A stretch of DNA of 64,000 bases from Phytophthora colocasiae (lineage: Eukaryota; Oomycota; Peronosporomycetes; Peronosporales; Peronosporaceae): contig JAGKQI010000096.1 in assembly GCA_018806915.1 (NCBI GenBank), positions 124,001-188,000 on the forward strand. Direction: 5' to 3'. This document shows, in pieces, positions 54,649 to 64,000 of this stretch. The notes under the pieces were generated by a model. That model did not search any database, was not told the DNA's origin, and worked only from the letters and a program-made list of their open reading frames with translations. Both the position numbers and the translations under genes were made by a program. Each line of letters starts with the position of its first letter. Position 1 is the first letter of the stretch.

Positions 54649-55151
54649 TTAGCCGATAAGTGCCGCCCGCTTGCGGAGCGGTTTGTATGTGTTTGGTTGA
54701 AACCCGTGGGGCTCACTGTTCCAGTTCGCCCCACTACTCACCATCGGCGCCACACCTTCGGCGCGCGCCGGTTGGCCGAGGTACCTTCGCTTCGCTCGGT
54801 AGGATGCATTTCAGCCAATCACCGGTCTGTAAAGCGGGGCAGCTCAGCATTTTAATCGTACTTAGCTTCATTTTGTCCAATGAAAGTTTTGTGGCCGGGT
54901 GTGCGGACCAATCAGAGGCCATTGAGAGGGTTATCATTAGTGGGCTATATTTGTAATTTTGGCATTCCTGAGAGCAGTCTAGAAGATAGGGATAGGCTAC
55001 ACCATGGGAAAATACAGTATAGAATACCTACATGTACAAAATGGAGAGACAGGTAGCTACGCAGGTTTATGCGCTAAGACGTTGAACACACACACAACGG
55101 ACACACAGACACACAGACACACAGACACGGCACTAGCCTAGAGGGTAGAGA
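54649..55151 (-). repeat. Array unit 6 (503 bases), 5'-most
   Basis: TCTCTACCC at 55151, preceded by A at 55152; the 3' end is CTAA at 54649-54652 and one hairpin arm has mutated. Confidence 0.75.
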
Positions 55152-55399
55152 TACACCGGCTATTCAATAGACAATAGCCTATTGTGGACATGTACCAGTA
55201 CAGTAGTGGTAGTGGTAGTAGTAAGCTTAGTAGTACATGCACTGCAGTTGAGTGACCAACACTCTGCGTGCCACACCACTTTCACACCATCCGTATCATA
55301 CTTTGTTCAACATGCTTGTTCTCCTGCTGACCACATGCAGGTCTCCTCCGTGCTGCAGCTGCTGGCCAGACGAGAAAAAGCAGGAGAGCGAGGAACAAG
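55152..55399. other. Spacer with GTAGTG microsatellite
   Basis: Host flank of the array. A GTAGTG/TAGTAG simple repeat lies at about 55201-55235. It must contain the promoter of the next gene. Confidence 0.6.
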
Positions 55400-56782
55400 A
55401 TGGCGCCAGGAGACGACAAGGACGCGTTTGTGGGCTACAATGAGTGGGCGGCTGAAGCGCTGCAGGTGCAGATCTCCACAGATTTCGTGTACGAGACACA
55501 GGACGGAGCTTGTGAGGCCGAACGCGGCGTGTTCATCGCAGAGGACGTGACGCCCCACACGGAGGTGTTCAGCATTCCGCTGGATTCGGTTCTGTCTGTT
55601 AAGAGTCTACAGGAGAGCGACGTGTTGCAGAGTATCGCGTTCTTCCAGCAACTAACGCCGGATAGGGAGGACGACCAATTGGCTATTGCTTTGTTGTACG
55701 AGAAGTTCGTTTTAGGCTCCAAGTCCAAGTGGTTTAAGCACATTGAGCTGCTACCTAAGCAGTACCACAATGCTCTGTACTTTGAGCAAGAAGAGCTCAA
55801 GGCATTGGAAGGCAGCAATTTGTTTTTTATTGCACAGCAGATGGAGCAAAATGTGGTTGCGGACTATTTGAAGCTGAAGGAATCGGTGCTGCTGGAGCTC
55901 TTTGAAAACGTCCCGGAAGGGATCAATGTGGATCTGTTTGAAGAGTATTTCTCACTGGAGAACTACAAGTGGGCGTTGTCCACGATTTGGAGTCGCTTCG
56001 TGTCGTTGAGACTGGATGAAGCCCCACTGTCGGAGGAAAATGCTGCCAATAAAGGTCCTAGTGCTCCAGTGGTTAAGCAGTCGTTCAAGGCTATGGTCCC
56101 GGTGTTCGACATGTTGAATCATGATCCGGAAGCTGAGGTGTCGCACTTTTTTGACATGGAGAGCCAGCGATTCAAGCTCGTGAGTCACCAGCATTGGAAT
56201 GCAGGGGCGCAGATGTTCATTAATTACGGGCCGTTGTCGAACCACAAGCTGCTGTCGTTGTATGGCTTTGTGATCATTGGAAACCCGTTCGACGCTGTTG
56301 ATATGTGGCTGCCTATGGATGAGACGACGAAGTTCTTCAAGGAGAAGGAGCAATTGCTTCTCACAAATGGACTGGATCATGCCACGAACCCGTTTGAGCT
56401 GGTTGCAGAAGAAAGTAATGATTTACTTCTCATGGCTACTCGGATACAAGAGATCAGCTGCGATACAGTGGAGGAGTTCGAGGCTCAGGCCAACAAGGCA
56501 CTGGATAGCGAGGTGGTGAGCTTGGAAAACGAGCGCGAAACACTTACACGTCTGATTTATACTCTAGAGAAAATGCTGGAAGCCTTTCCAACTTCGATCG
56601 AGGAGGATGACAAGCTGCTCGAATCCTGGGAAGATGACTTGGCCCAGCAAGGCGACGAGCGCAGCGACAGTCTGAATCACGAACGAATGGCAGTTGCTGT
56701 TCGTCGGTCAGATAAGTACATTATCTCTGAGAACATCAACATGCTGAAGTGGAAGCTTCTTGACATCCTTCCAACGAACTAA
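55400..56782 (+). CDS. SET-domain protein methyltransferase (SETD3/RuBisCO LSMT type)
   Basis: 460 codons, no intron. Residues about 35-320 are a split SET domain typical of the LSMT/SETD3 class: GVFIAEDV at the start, FDMLNHDPEA as the NH box and FINYGPLSNHKLLSLYGFV for the catalytic tyrosine and cofactor pocket. The remainder is the helical substrate-binding domain of this class. Members methylate lysine or histidine of non-histone proteins (actin by SETD3, ribosomal proteins in yeast). The substrate here is unknown; chloroplast RuBisCO is excluded in a non-photosynthetic host. Confidence 0.85.
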   Translation: MAPGDDKDAFVGYNEWAAEALQVQISTDFVYETQDGACEAERGVFIAEDVTPHTEVFSIPLDSVLSVKSLQESDVLQSIAFFQQLTPDREDDQLAIALLYEKFVLGSKSKWFKHIELLPKQYHNALYFEQEELKALEGSNLFFIAQQMEQNVVADYLKLKESVLLELFENVPEGINVDLFEEYFSLENYKWALSTIWSRFVSLRLDEAPLSEENAANKGPSAPVVKQSFKAMVPVFDMLNHDPEAEVSHFFDMESQRFKLVSHQHWNAGAQMFINYGPLSNHKLLSLYGFVIIGNPFDAVDMWLPMDETTKFFKEKEQLLLTNGLDHATNPFELVAEESNDLLLMATRIQEISCDTVEEFEAQANKALDSEVVSLENERETLTRLIYTLEKMLEAFPTSIEEDDKLLESWEDDLAQQGDERSDSLNHERMAVAVRRSDKYIISENINMLKWKLLDILPTN

Positions 56783-56893
56783 GTGTTCTCAGCGGCAAAA
56801 AGAATTCTATATGCACAAATACAGCCATCATCTACACGTTTCCATTCTATAGCCCCATGCGTGGATTAGTGCTGAGCTTGCGCAAGGGTTCTT

Positions 56894-58473
56894 CTACAGA
56901 GCGGGCGTTTTGTAAATCTTAACCTGCTTGCAATTCTTGCCGACTACAAGCACTTCAGAACCATCGGGAGAGAACGTGGCGCGCTTGATAGGGTCTTCGA
57001 TCGCGTTTTCAATGGTGAAAAACTCCTCGTTGTCACTGGTTCGAACGAACACCAGATCCTTACCTTGCACCATAGCCATTATCTGCGTTATCAGCAGGCA
57101 ATTGTTAATGCAATTGTCTTCGATAATATCGTAATGTTATGGAAATAAATCCCTCACCTTCCCGTTCGGAGCAAAGTCGACGGTCTGGAACGGTTGCTCT
57201 CCGCTGGCATTAAACGTTGATATTACCTTGGGGTCTTCTTGAACAGTGTATCGGACTAAACCATGGATTCACATGTTAGTACCTTGATAAAATAAATCAC
57301 CACTACCAGATCCATCACAAACACACCGTTAATATCCCACAGACGAACCGACGAATCCTTGGAAATCGTCACAACACGGTTCACTGGAAGCGCATCTGAG
57401 CCGTCAAAAGCAAGATCCATCACACCAGTCTATACGATTCAAACGGAGCGAGAGTTAACAACAATCTTATGTTACTAGCCGCACGTGAATCTTACCCGGT
57501 GCCCCTGGAGCGTCATAATTTTGTTAACCTTCTTGAAAGCACCCGACTTCTCACGAGCGATCTCGTAGATCTTAACCTCCGGCGTGTATGCTGCAACTGC
57601 AATGTACCGGTTGTCCTTGGAGCCGACGCAGTGATAGTTGGCCACTTGGTTCGTGTTCACCGTCTGCAGCAACTCGCCACTCAAGTTCCAGAACTTGACA
57701 TCCGTATCTGAGTCACCAGCGCACGTAATAATCGTTGCCCACTACACAACAAAAACTCCAATCAGGCTACGAATGGCCACGAAAATACATTGGCACCGCA
57801 CGTACATTGCCAATGTCGTTCATGAGCACTGAGTGCACATCCGTCTTGTGTGTAACCGGGAAATCTGCCACAATTTCAGGCTTAACACGCAGTTTCTCTG
57901 TCAAAATGTAAAATAACTCGTTAATCCCAGTAAAATCCCCCCTTGACGAACAAAACTTCACTCACGGTAGACCTTAACAGTGCCATTCTCCGTTGCAACG
58001 ACCAAGTTGCGTCCATCGGAGCTAAAACACATCGCTGTGACATGATCGTACTCGATGTTGATCTGGTGCAGTTTGGGGTTCTTGTCCTTGAGCGTTTCGC
58101 GGAAGTAGAGGCGGATGGAGCGATCTGAACTGGCAGTGGCCAGGAAGCGGCCGTTCGGGCTGTACGCAGCAGCTGTAACGCCATACTTGTGGCCCTTGAG
58201 CAGGTGAAGAATACTGGAATGTTCTTCACTCGCGTCCTGAGCAGCTGATTGAGCTTTCTTCTTCTTCAATTCTGCTGTTACATCCACTTTCTTCTTGGCT
58301 TTAGACTTGGGCTTCTTGTTGTTAAGTGCGTGGAATTGCTGACGAGCCAACTCCTCCTTCTCCTTCTGCAGCTTTGCAGCCTGTTTCTTGGCCTCCTCTT
58401 GATACTGCACGTACATATAGCCGGCGCCTGCCAGCACCAGCAGCAGCGCCAACACCCACGCGAGCGAGTCCAT
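56894..58473 (-). CDS. TBL2-like WD40 protein, ER membrane
   Basis: Six exons, 58473-57966, 57897-57806, 57741-57496, 57429-57327, 57255-57158 and 57082-56894, join in frame through introns of 64-75 bases. The N terminus is a membrane anchor (LAWVLALLLVLAGAGYMYV) and a Lys-rich coiled segment (EELARQQFHALNNKKPKSK). WD40 repeats follow, beginning LKGHKYGVTAAAYSPNGRFLATASSDRSIRLY and including DSSVRLWDIN. This layout (signal anchor plus WD40 propeller) matches transducin beta-like 2, an ER protein of the unfolded-protein response in animals. Confidence 0.85.
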
Positions 58474-58634
58474 GGCGATCAGCGTGCGAAAAGATACGTG
58501 GCACATGTGCATGTACGTCACACCATGAACCTATTAAACAGAATATAGGCACCGCGTTCTGCTACAAGTCCTTTGACTCGAGTGCGTTCGTTTGTGCAGC
58601 TTGAGGCGCCTACATTAACGCCATGCAGATCTAG

Positions 58635-59069
58635 TGGCTGCTGCTGTACGCGACTCAACCAAAGTGGCAACGCTTTCCTACTCGCGACTACAGCCTCGAT
58701 CAAGTATTTGGACGATTCCGTTTGGAGGGGATGTATCTTGCAGAAGCGTTTCAAACTAACGACATCTTCGAAGAATTTCCCCCAGACCGCCGACAAAAGA
58801 TTATTTCAATGGTGCACAGTGTGCAGCACACCTCAGTGGCTGCAGCCACTGGCTGGGTCGTCTCAAGTCCTACTTCGTCTGATCTAAAACTTACCGTCGA
58901 ACTGGTACCGAAGACTGCGATGCAGTCGTCCCCACATCATTTAGCGTGGTCAGAGCTGGTCGCGGAGGAATTCTATCGACATGGAGACACGGAACGGCAC
59001 CGCTTGCGACCGAACGATCGGTTTGAAAACCAAAGTGGGTTCCTCGAATTTGTAGTGCTTCCGTTGTGA
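58635..59069 (+). pseudogene. C-terminal fragment, possibly cyclic-nucleotide phosphodiesterase
   Basis: An open frame from 58635 (after TAG) to 59069 with its first ATG at 58722. The last 40 residues (LVAEEFYRHGDTERH ... SGFLEFVVLPL) resemble the final helices of PDEase catalytic domains, where a WA.LV.EF..QGD motif precedes a GFI.F.V.PL end. The metal-binding HD motifs that should lie upstream are not found, so this is either a fragment or the last exon of a gene I cannot see. Confidence is moderate because the middle part is diverged. Confidence 0.4.
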
Positions 59070-59161
59070 TGTGTACTTCGTATGTGATTAAGTGTCCATC
59101 AAAACGCAGCTACGTGTCTGTGACTCTGCGTCTTCTCCACCAGACTTCATCTCTCTCCAAT

Positions 59162-60936
59162 ATGGCGCACCAAATGCCTATGGAGACTCAGCAGGAGCTG
59201 CGGCGCGTCTTCCGGGCAACAACGTACGTCTGATTCTTACGGATGACTGTCAATTGTAGTGATACTATCTGCTGCGTATTATTTCTACAGCGTTGTGTTG
59301 ACTGCAACGCCCCGTACCCACAATGGGCCACCGTCTCGTACGGCACCTTCATTTGTCTCGAGTGTTCTGGTCGTCACCGCGGACTCGGCGTGCACATTTC
59401 GTAGTGACAATGGATTGGACAGATAAGCAGGTGCTGTATTGACTTGTCCAACAAGGAAGGAATGACTGCGCTTATGAGTGCAAGTCCAGATGACGACGTA
59501 ATTTCACTACTTTTGGAACTGGGGGCAGACAGCGGCTCGATGGGAGCTCAGCGCTAAAGATCGCGAGTGAAAACGGCAGCTACACTTCTGTTAAATTACT
59601 CGTTGACCATGGCGCTTCGGTTGATTTGGCAGCAGAAGATGGCTACACCCCACTGATCAGTGCAACTGAACGTGGACATAAAGCTACTGGAGAACGGAGC
59701 ATCGATCGATTTGGTGAAGGAGAATGAATGGACTGCGCTCGTTTGTGCAGCTCTTGATGGCTACACAGATAGTTTCTCTTCTTCTAACAAAGGGAGCCAG
59801 CGTAGACACTCAAGGTCTGAATGGTTCTACAGCACTCATGAATGCCAGTTTACGTGGGCATTTGGATGTGGTAGAATTGCTTGTTGATCATGGAGTTGGC
59901 TGTTGAAAACAATTCCGTCGACGTGGTAGGGTTCCTACATGACCACGGGGCATTTATTGTGGCCAACCACTATGGTTGGACACCACTTATTGGTGCTTCG
60001 AAGAACGGTGACCTCGATATCGAAGGGAGGAAACGACTCGTTCCGCGCTGCTTTCTCTGCTGCTGGAGTTCCGACAGATCTTTCTATCAGCGAGAAGTAC
60101 AACACACCACAGGCTGAAGCCTATCGCCAGAGACTAACAGCGATCGTTGAAGGACGCTCACCGCCATCACTACCACAATGGGACCCGAGCACGCGCAAGC
60201 CTGCTTCGTCCTCTTTTCAACGGCTTCGTACGCTGGTGGAGGCTCTGCTGGAGGAGATAGATATACGAGGTGTTAAAGCACTGAAGGGAGAATCCGAACA
60301 GGACTACGTTGCCCGTCAGATAAAGCTGAGAGAGGAGGCTCGTGCTCGTATGGCAGCTAAGCTCGGTGGCAACGGTATGCAGGGAATCGGAAGTGGTGGC
60401 GAAACTCGAGCACCGGCAGCTCAGTCTGGAGGGCTTGGAGACCTCTCGGGCGCTTTCAGCTACTTCGCCAGCACAGTCACGACGGCTGCCAGTTCGGCTG
60501 CCAATCTCGTGAAGGACCAAGACTTGGGGGTCCAAGGTTTCCTCTAGCTGGTCCTATGTGCAGAGTGCAATTCATGACTCAGCACTATCAGACAACGTCA
60601 AGTCCTCGGCTTCTTCGGGTTGGTCTGTTCTTTCCAGTGGCGCTTCAGCCTTCCTGCAAACTGCACAGACTGCAGTGAATGGAGGTAGCAATGGATACGG
60701 CAACTCGGATGGCATGTCTTCATTCCCTCGCACGAACTCTGAGCTGTCCGCCACCGGCAAGTACGCAGGCATCGGCAATAGCACCAGCAGCACCAGCGCA
60801 TCAAGCCGTGATCACGATAATGACTCATGGTTGGACTCGCAACTGGGTAGCAACAGCAGTAGCAGCAACAACAGTAGTTTCTACAGCAACCCAAGCCTGC
60901 TCAGACAATCTGCATTTCGTAGGTGTATACATAAAT
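59162..60936 (+). pseudogene. ArfGAP1-like gene interrupted by ankyrin-repeat insertion
   Basis: Exon 1 (59162-59223) and exon 2 (from 59291, intron 67 bases) encode the start of an ArfGAP domain with the zinc finger [11 protein letters not shown] ... [18 protein letters not shown]. At 59431 the sequence changes to ankyrin repeats and returns to ArfGAP at about 60017 with KGGNDSFRAAFSAAGVP. The C-terminal half (NTPQAEAYRQRL and a long Ser-rich tail to 60936) follows the ArfGAP1 plan. Other damage: a one-base loss before the end of exon 1, loss of about four codons after HIS, and an extra G in a five-G run at 60526-60530. Intact ArfGAPs stimulate GTP hydrolysis on Arf at the Golgi; this copy should not. 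Confidence 0.75.
59431..60016 (+). other. Ankyrin-repeat-coding insert within the ArfGAP gene
   Basis: About five or six degenerate ankyrin repeats in changing frames: TALMSASPDDDVISLLLELG, ALKIASENGSY with KLLVDHGASVDL, DGYTPLISATERGH, EWTALVCAALDGY, STALMNASLRGHLDVVELLV and GWTPLIGASKNGDLDI. No intron signals or transposon ends are visible at the two junctions. Confidence 0.7.
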
Positions 60937-61334
60937 AACAAGAGAGGGTAATACATGTACGTATCTTCCCTTTATCACCTTGCAGGGTGCTTCTGCGACA
61001 GAAGTTCCTTAAAAAGCAATCAGAGAAAGCAACAAGCGATCTTCATCGATTCCAGTACTGCGCGAATACAAGTAGTGCTGCTGCTGCCAGCACAATACTC
61101 TTCATTAAGGAAAAAATCAATTGAGCATGTGGTCGAATACACGCGTCATTGTTACATCCAACAACAAGCATTTCAAGTCTTTCAGCTAAATCAAAGTCGT
61201 TTGGGTGAACGGGCTTAATTTTTTTCGTCAACGGGGTTTGGCGGTTGAATTCTGCCAAAATGGAACGTGTTTCCCTAACTTAGCCGCGAAGGTTCCTCCT
61301 CCAACCATTGACACTCGTTTCTGTCAGAGCCGTG
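60937..61334. other. Intergenic, nothing recognised
   Basis: No gene, repeat or RNA found between the ArfGAP remnant and the CRN pseudogene. Confidence 0.5.
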
Positions 61335-62448
61335 TTAAATCGCTTCAGCCTCTAAGATACTGCGTTGAAACAGATCCATTTTGTCGCTCAGGGACAGATT
61401 TTCCGACCAAAAATCTGGGAAATCGTATGATGCATCACTTTGACCCTTCTTCAGGGCAACAATGCGCGCCAGTCTTGCCTGAAGATTCAAACATCGATAA
61501 AAAGGTCGTTCTATGCCAGCAAACACCAGAGTACTGCCATCCATGTCACCAAATGTCGTATTCATATCAAAGCGGTAAGGTTCCTCCATCGACGAGATGC
61601 AATCGACGAGCTGTGCTGTTTGCTCATCACTAAGCACCTTTTCGTTCTTCATCTCGTCCTCGTGGTCCTCGATGACGGTATCAATGAGCCGGGTACCTCG
61701 GATGCTTTCGTCCCATAGCTTTAAACGGAAGGTGTCAGTGGCATCTCGAATGAAGCTGATTTTGAAATGATCGAAAGCGTACCCCAACGGCTTGAACAGC
61801 AACAAACCATTCCTAACGTCATCAATATCCGAGATTTGCATCAACGCCAGTGACAAATATTCGTTGCTGCGCCGAAACAAATGCGTTGCACTTACAAGTG
61901 CCTTAGGGAAACCAACGTCGAGAAGCATACATCGTAACCAAGCCTCATCTCGGCGATAGCATCCATAAAAGCTGCCCAGATTGTTTTTAAAGTGTGTCTT
62001 CCGTTCAGTCACAGTCGTTGGGGCCATCGTGAGCATTCGACATAGCATCAATTCTAGAATAATCATTGCTGGAGAGCTTTTGTCTTCTTGAGGCGGAACA
62101 CAACCAGTATATGAATCTGGCTTGTTGCTGGGTGATCCATTCCGAGAAACGCATCCGCCAGAGACTCAGTTGCGAGTAATTCTCGTTCTTCCTTCGTTAG
62201 ATCTGAGATGAGAGCAGTACGCTTGCTCCCCTTCAGCTTCTTAACATCTTCGGCTCTAGAACTGAGCCACTGGTTGTCCTTTGTCTTCGCCAGGAAAAGT
62301 TGCAAGATGTCTTCTCGATCATAACACAGCTTTCTAGCGAGAATTTCCTTTAAGAGGCCCACCGTCTTCTGTTTTTCGATGAGGACAGTGAATACACGCC
62401 CCTTTTCAACTGTGATGCAATCGGGCACGAAGCACGGCGGGGAAACGA
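61335..62448 (-). pseudogene. Crinkler (CRN) effector with HNH-nuclease-like C terminus, frame broken
   Basis: The N-terminal frame (about 62448-62063) has a CRN ubiquitin-like header, with CITVEKGRVFTVLIEK, the LQLFLAK translocation-associated motif, DVKKLK and the QIHILVV end of the header domain. It lacks an ATG at the usual place and ends in TGA. The second frame (62066-61335), one base out, encodes a domain like HNH_2 endonucleases, with VSATHLFRRS (possible first His), DDVRNGLLLFKPL (Asn) and AFDHFKI (second His). CRN proteins with nuclease C termini are known from oomycetes and act in host nuclei. This copy is interrupted at the header-nuclease junction and has no start, so it is probably inactive. 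Confidence 0.7.
62283..62421 (-). repeat. Inverted duplication arm 1 (CRN header)
   Basis: 139 bases equivalent, with about 90 percent identity by eye, to the complement of 62630-62768. The arms are 208 bases apart and point away from one another. Confidence 0.75.
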
Positions 62449-62592
62449 TATTCCAATTACTTCAGACATCATGGGGAGAACTTGATCACTTTGAATCAAT
62501 CAATAATTAGCCGCCGGAGGCGTAGCTGACACCCCGCCATCACATCACAAAGGACCAAAGGCCCATTTCAGAAACCACCACCTAAAGAATTG

Positions 62593-62808
62593 ATGTCTCC
62601 TTCGTGTCCACCAGAGCTGTTCCAGCTGAATTGCATCACAGTTGAAAAGGGGCGCATAGTCACTGTCCTCATCGAGAAATGGAAGACGGTGGGCTTCTTG
62701 AAGGAAAGGCTCGCTAGAAAGCTGTGTTATGATCGAGAAGACATGTTGCAACTTTTCCTGGCGAAGACTGTTGAAGTTACCATCTCTGCAGTGATGACAC
62801 TTATCTAA
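62593..62808 (+). pseudogene. Second CRN N-terminal fragment, inverted copy
   Basis: From an ATG at 62593 it encodes the same header (CITVEKGRIVTVLIEK, LQLFLAK) as the gene at 61335-62448, in the opposite direction. Just after LFLAKT the similarity ends and an unrelated tail of 13 codons leads to a stop. It is truncated, without DWL/C-terminal parts. Confidence 0.7.
62630..62768 (+). repeat. Inverted duplication arm 2 (CRN header)
   Basis: Partner of 62283-62421; identity starts at ATTGCATCACAGTTGAAAAGG and ends in GCGAAGAC. Confidence 0.75.
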
Positions 62809-64000
62809 GGGTATTAAATTGTGCAGTTCCATATAGAGAAATCCTATTTAACTGGACTGGTTGGTGGAGAATAACTCCCCTCCAGAACACCAGACTCTCT
62901 AATTCATCACTTCTTCTTTTACTATCTTCAGCACACAAGCCCATTCTTAATCTACACTCAAGACTTCCTCTCCAATATTCTATGATTGATTTTATTCGTC
63001 TCCATCCCTTCGTCTAACAACTCTGCGCAAATCATTACTTCAACAGGTTATGGACTCCAACGCTTCACCTGCGTGGATGAAGAACCGGAGACGCTTGATT
63101 CAAGCTCCTCTAAAAAATCAACGAGGCAAGAGAATCGCCCCGGAGAGGCCGCGTGTCTAGCAAGCCTGACGGCTGCCACGTGTATTCCTGCAAACCCTAC
63201 ACTAAATGTGCCAGCCACTGAGCTGTAGCACTGCATGAGCTGTACTATCACCATGCTGAGGGGCTACGAAGCCTCCGCGCCAGCGTTCGAGCTGTACCGC
63301 TGCATGAGTTACATTTTCCGTGCTATTCCGGCTACTGCCGAGGTGTGAGGGCACGATGCCCTATGCGCCAGATCTGACGCTGCTGCGCTGCATTAGCAGA
63401 ACATCTGCCATGCTCTGTCTTTTATCCAGCAGGCCAAGAGCTCTGGAAAACTAACTGCACTACTGCACGAGCACCACGCAGCCGTGTTATGCCGGCCGTA
63501 ACGCCGATGTTATAGGAGGCATTCCGTTGTGCTCTACGTACATGTACGTGCCTTTACCTTTTGAACCACGCAGCATCGCTGCAGCACTAGCCAATGGCAG
63601 TCTGGCAATATAGTACTACGTATTACTACCAATAAAACGGTATCAATATTTTGCAATGTCGAGCAGTACTGTAGCATTCTACTACCTCTGTGCGGAAAAT
63701 AATGAGCATTTTAAAAAAAAATGCGCAGCGCTGCGCCTCGTTGTTTTGGGGAGTTATTAGATTTGCAGAGGAGCTATGTGTTGAGCTGCTGACAAAACCA
63801 AAAAGAAATTTGTGAGCGTACGTGCTCCGCCACATTAGAAGTACTACTAGTAGTAAAACGGATCAAACTCAGACGTCGTTGACGTCTCACGAGCAGTTAA
63901 TGCGTCTGGAACATCAACAGGAGTTGTCAATACAGAAAAGGAGAGTTCAAATCGGGGCTTTGAGCAGGCTGGTTCACAAGCTTGATCGTCCGTCCAGCCA
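62809..64000. other. Gene-free end of the window
   Basis: No gene recognised. 63205-63480 holds several degenerate copies of a GAGCTGTA.CRCTGCATGAG word, suggestive of an old tandem repeat. A short ACTACTAGTAGT palindrome lies at about 63843. Confidence 0.4.

Larger units (their letters stand above)
51694..55151 (-). mobile_element. Head-to-tail array of small non-autonomous Helitrons
   Basis: Minus-strand units of about 500 bases, each starting TCTCT and ending hairpin CCGCCCGC/GCGGGCGG plus CTAG, directly abutted (CTAG then TC). Hairpins start at 51705, 51930, 52155, 52643, 53147, 53647, 54151 and 54663. The outer ends obey the Helitron rule: an A precedes the first TC (55152) and a T follows the last CTAG (51693). 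No gene is encoded; open frames recurring in each unit follow the repeat and are not proteins. Each unit also carries an ACACACAG microsatellite near its 5' end. Confidence 0.85.

Noticed and set aside
51715..54956. Recurrent 60-100 codon frames in the repeat array (MRAVCMCLVETRGAHCSSS type, MITLSMASDW type, MAFLRAVWNIG type) as a gene family
   Set aside because: They recur because the DNA unit recurs, appear on both strands, include the terminal hairpin and have low-complexity composition; no sign of protein-level constraint.
51694..55151. CRISPR array or ordinary satellite
   Set aside because: Units are about 500 bases with no unique spacers, in a eukaryotic genome; the boundaries match Helitron ends exactly, which a plain satellite would not explain.

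Overview
This window is nuclear DNA from a eukaryote, most likely a plant-pathogenic oomycete of the Phytophthora type. The evidence is the gene style (GT..AG introns of about 47-85 bases, short spacing between genes), a Crinkler (CRN) effector with its LFLAK motif, a Myb-like protein of the kind I associate with oomycetes (DUF6818-like), a flagellar outer-dynein-arm docking protein, a two-repeat voltage-gated potassium channel, and a crowd of DIRS, Gypsy, Harbinger, hAT, piggyBac, pogo and Helitron elements. Species was not determined.

Layout. 1-4700: a tyrosine-recombinase (DIRS/Ngaro-like) retroelement cut at the window edge. 4701 to about 7080: a truncated Ty3/Gypsy element on the minus strand, butted exactly against the DIRS terminal repeat. 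About 7600-10600: a decayed Harbinger element with a DDE transposase convergent with a Myb-like accessory gene. 10791-13813: a SET-domain gene and a broken BT1 folate/biopterin transporter whose C terminus is replaced by a repeat also found at 7474. 13814-17143: gene-free. 17144-18927: hAT remnant.

19185-31610 is a host gene block: AIR9-like protein, small mitochondrial membrane protein, ODA docking coiled coil, TKL receptor kinase, Pellino-like E3 ligase, and a tandem 12-TM K+ channel. It is interrupted at 32093-34583 by a piggyBac element with perfect terminal repeats and TTAA sites, and at 34634-35122 by a pogo-type MITE. 35323-48659 is a second host block: RNA polymerase I subunit 2, kinesin, STIMATE-like protein, a two-domain cathepsin Z, an aldo-keto reductase and a PH-phosphatase.

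49342-55151 is the most striking part: a Helitron helicase remnant with a textbook 3' end, followed by a head-to-tail array of small non-autonomous Helitrons joined CTAG|TC without host DNA between them. 55400-58473 returns to host genes (SETD3/LSMT-like methyltransferase, TBL2-like WD40 protein). 58635-64000 is decayed: a phosphodiesterase tail fragment, an ArfGAP gene split by an ankyrin-repeat insertion, and a CRN-HNH effector pseudogene facing a second CRN N-terminus as an inverted duplication.

Several conserved genes carry single-base frame changes, some in homopolymers; these may be real decay or assembly errors, and they are listed case by case. Exon boundaries come from reading splice signals and frame by eye.
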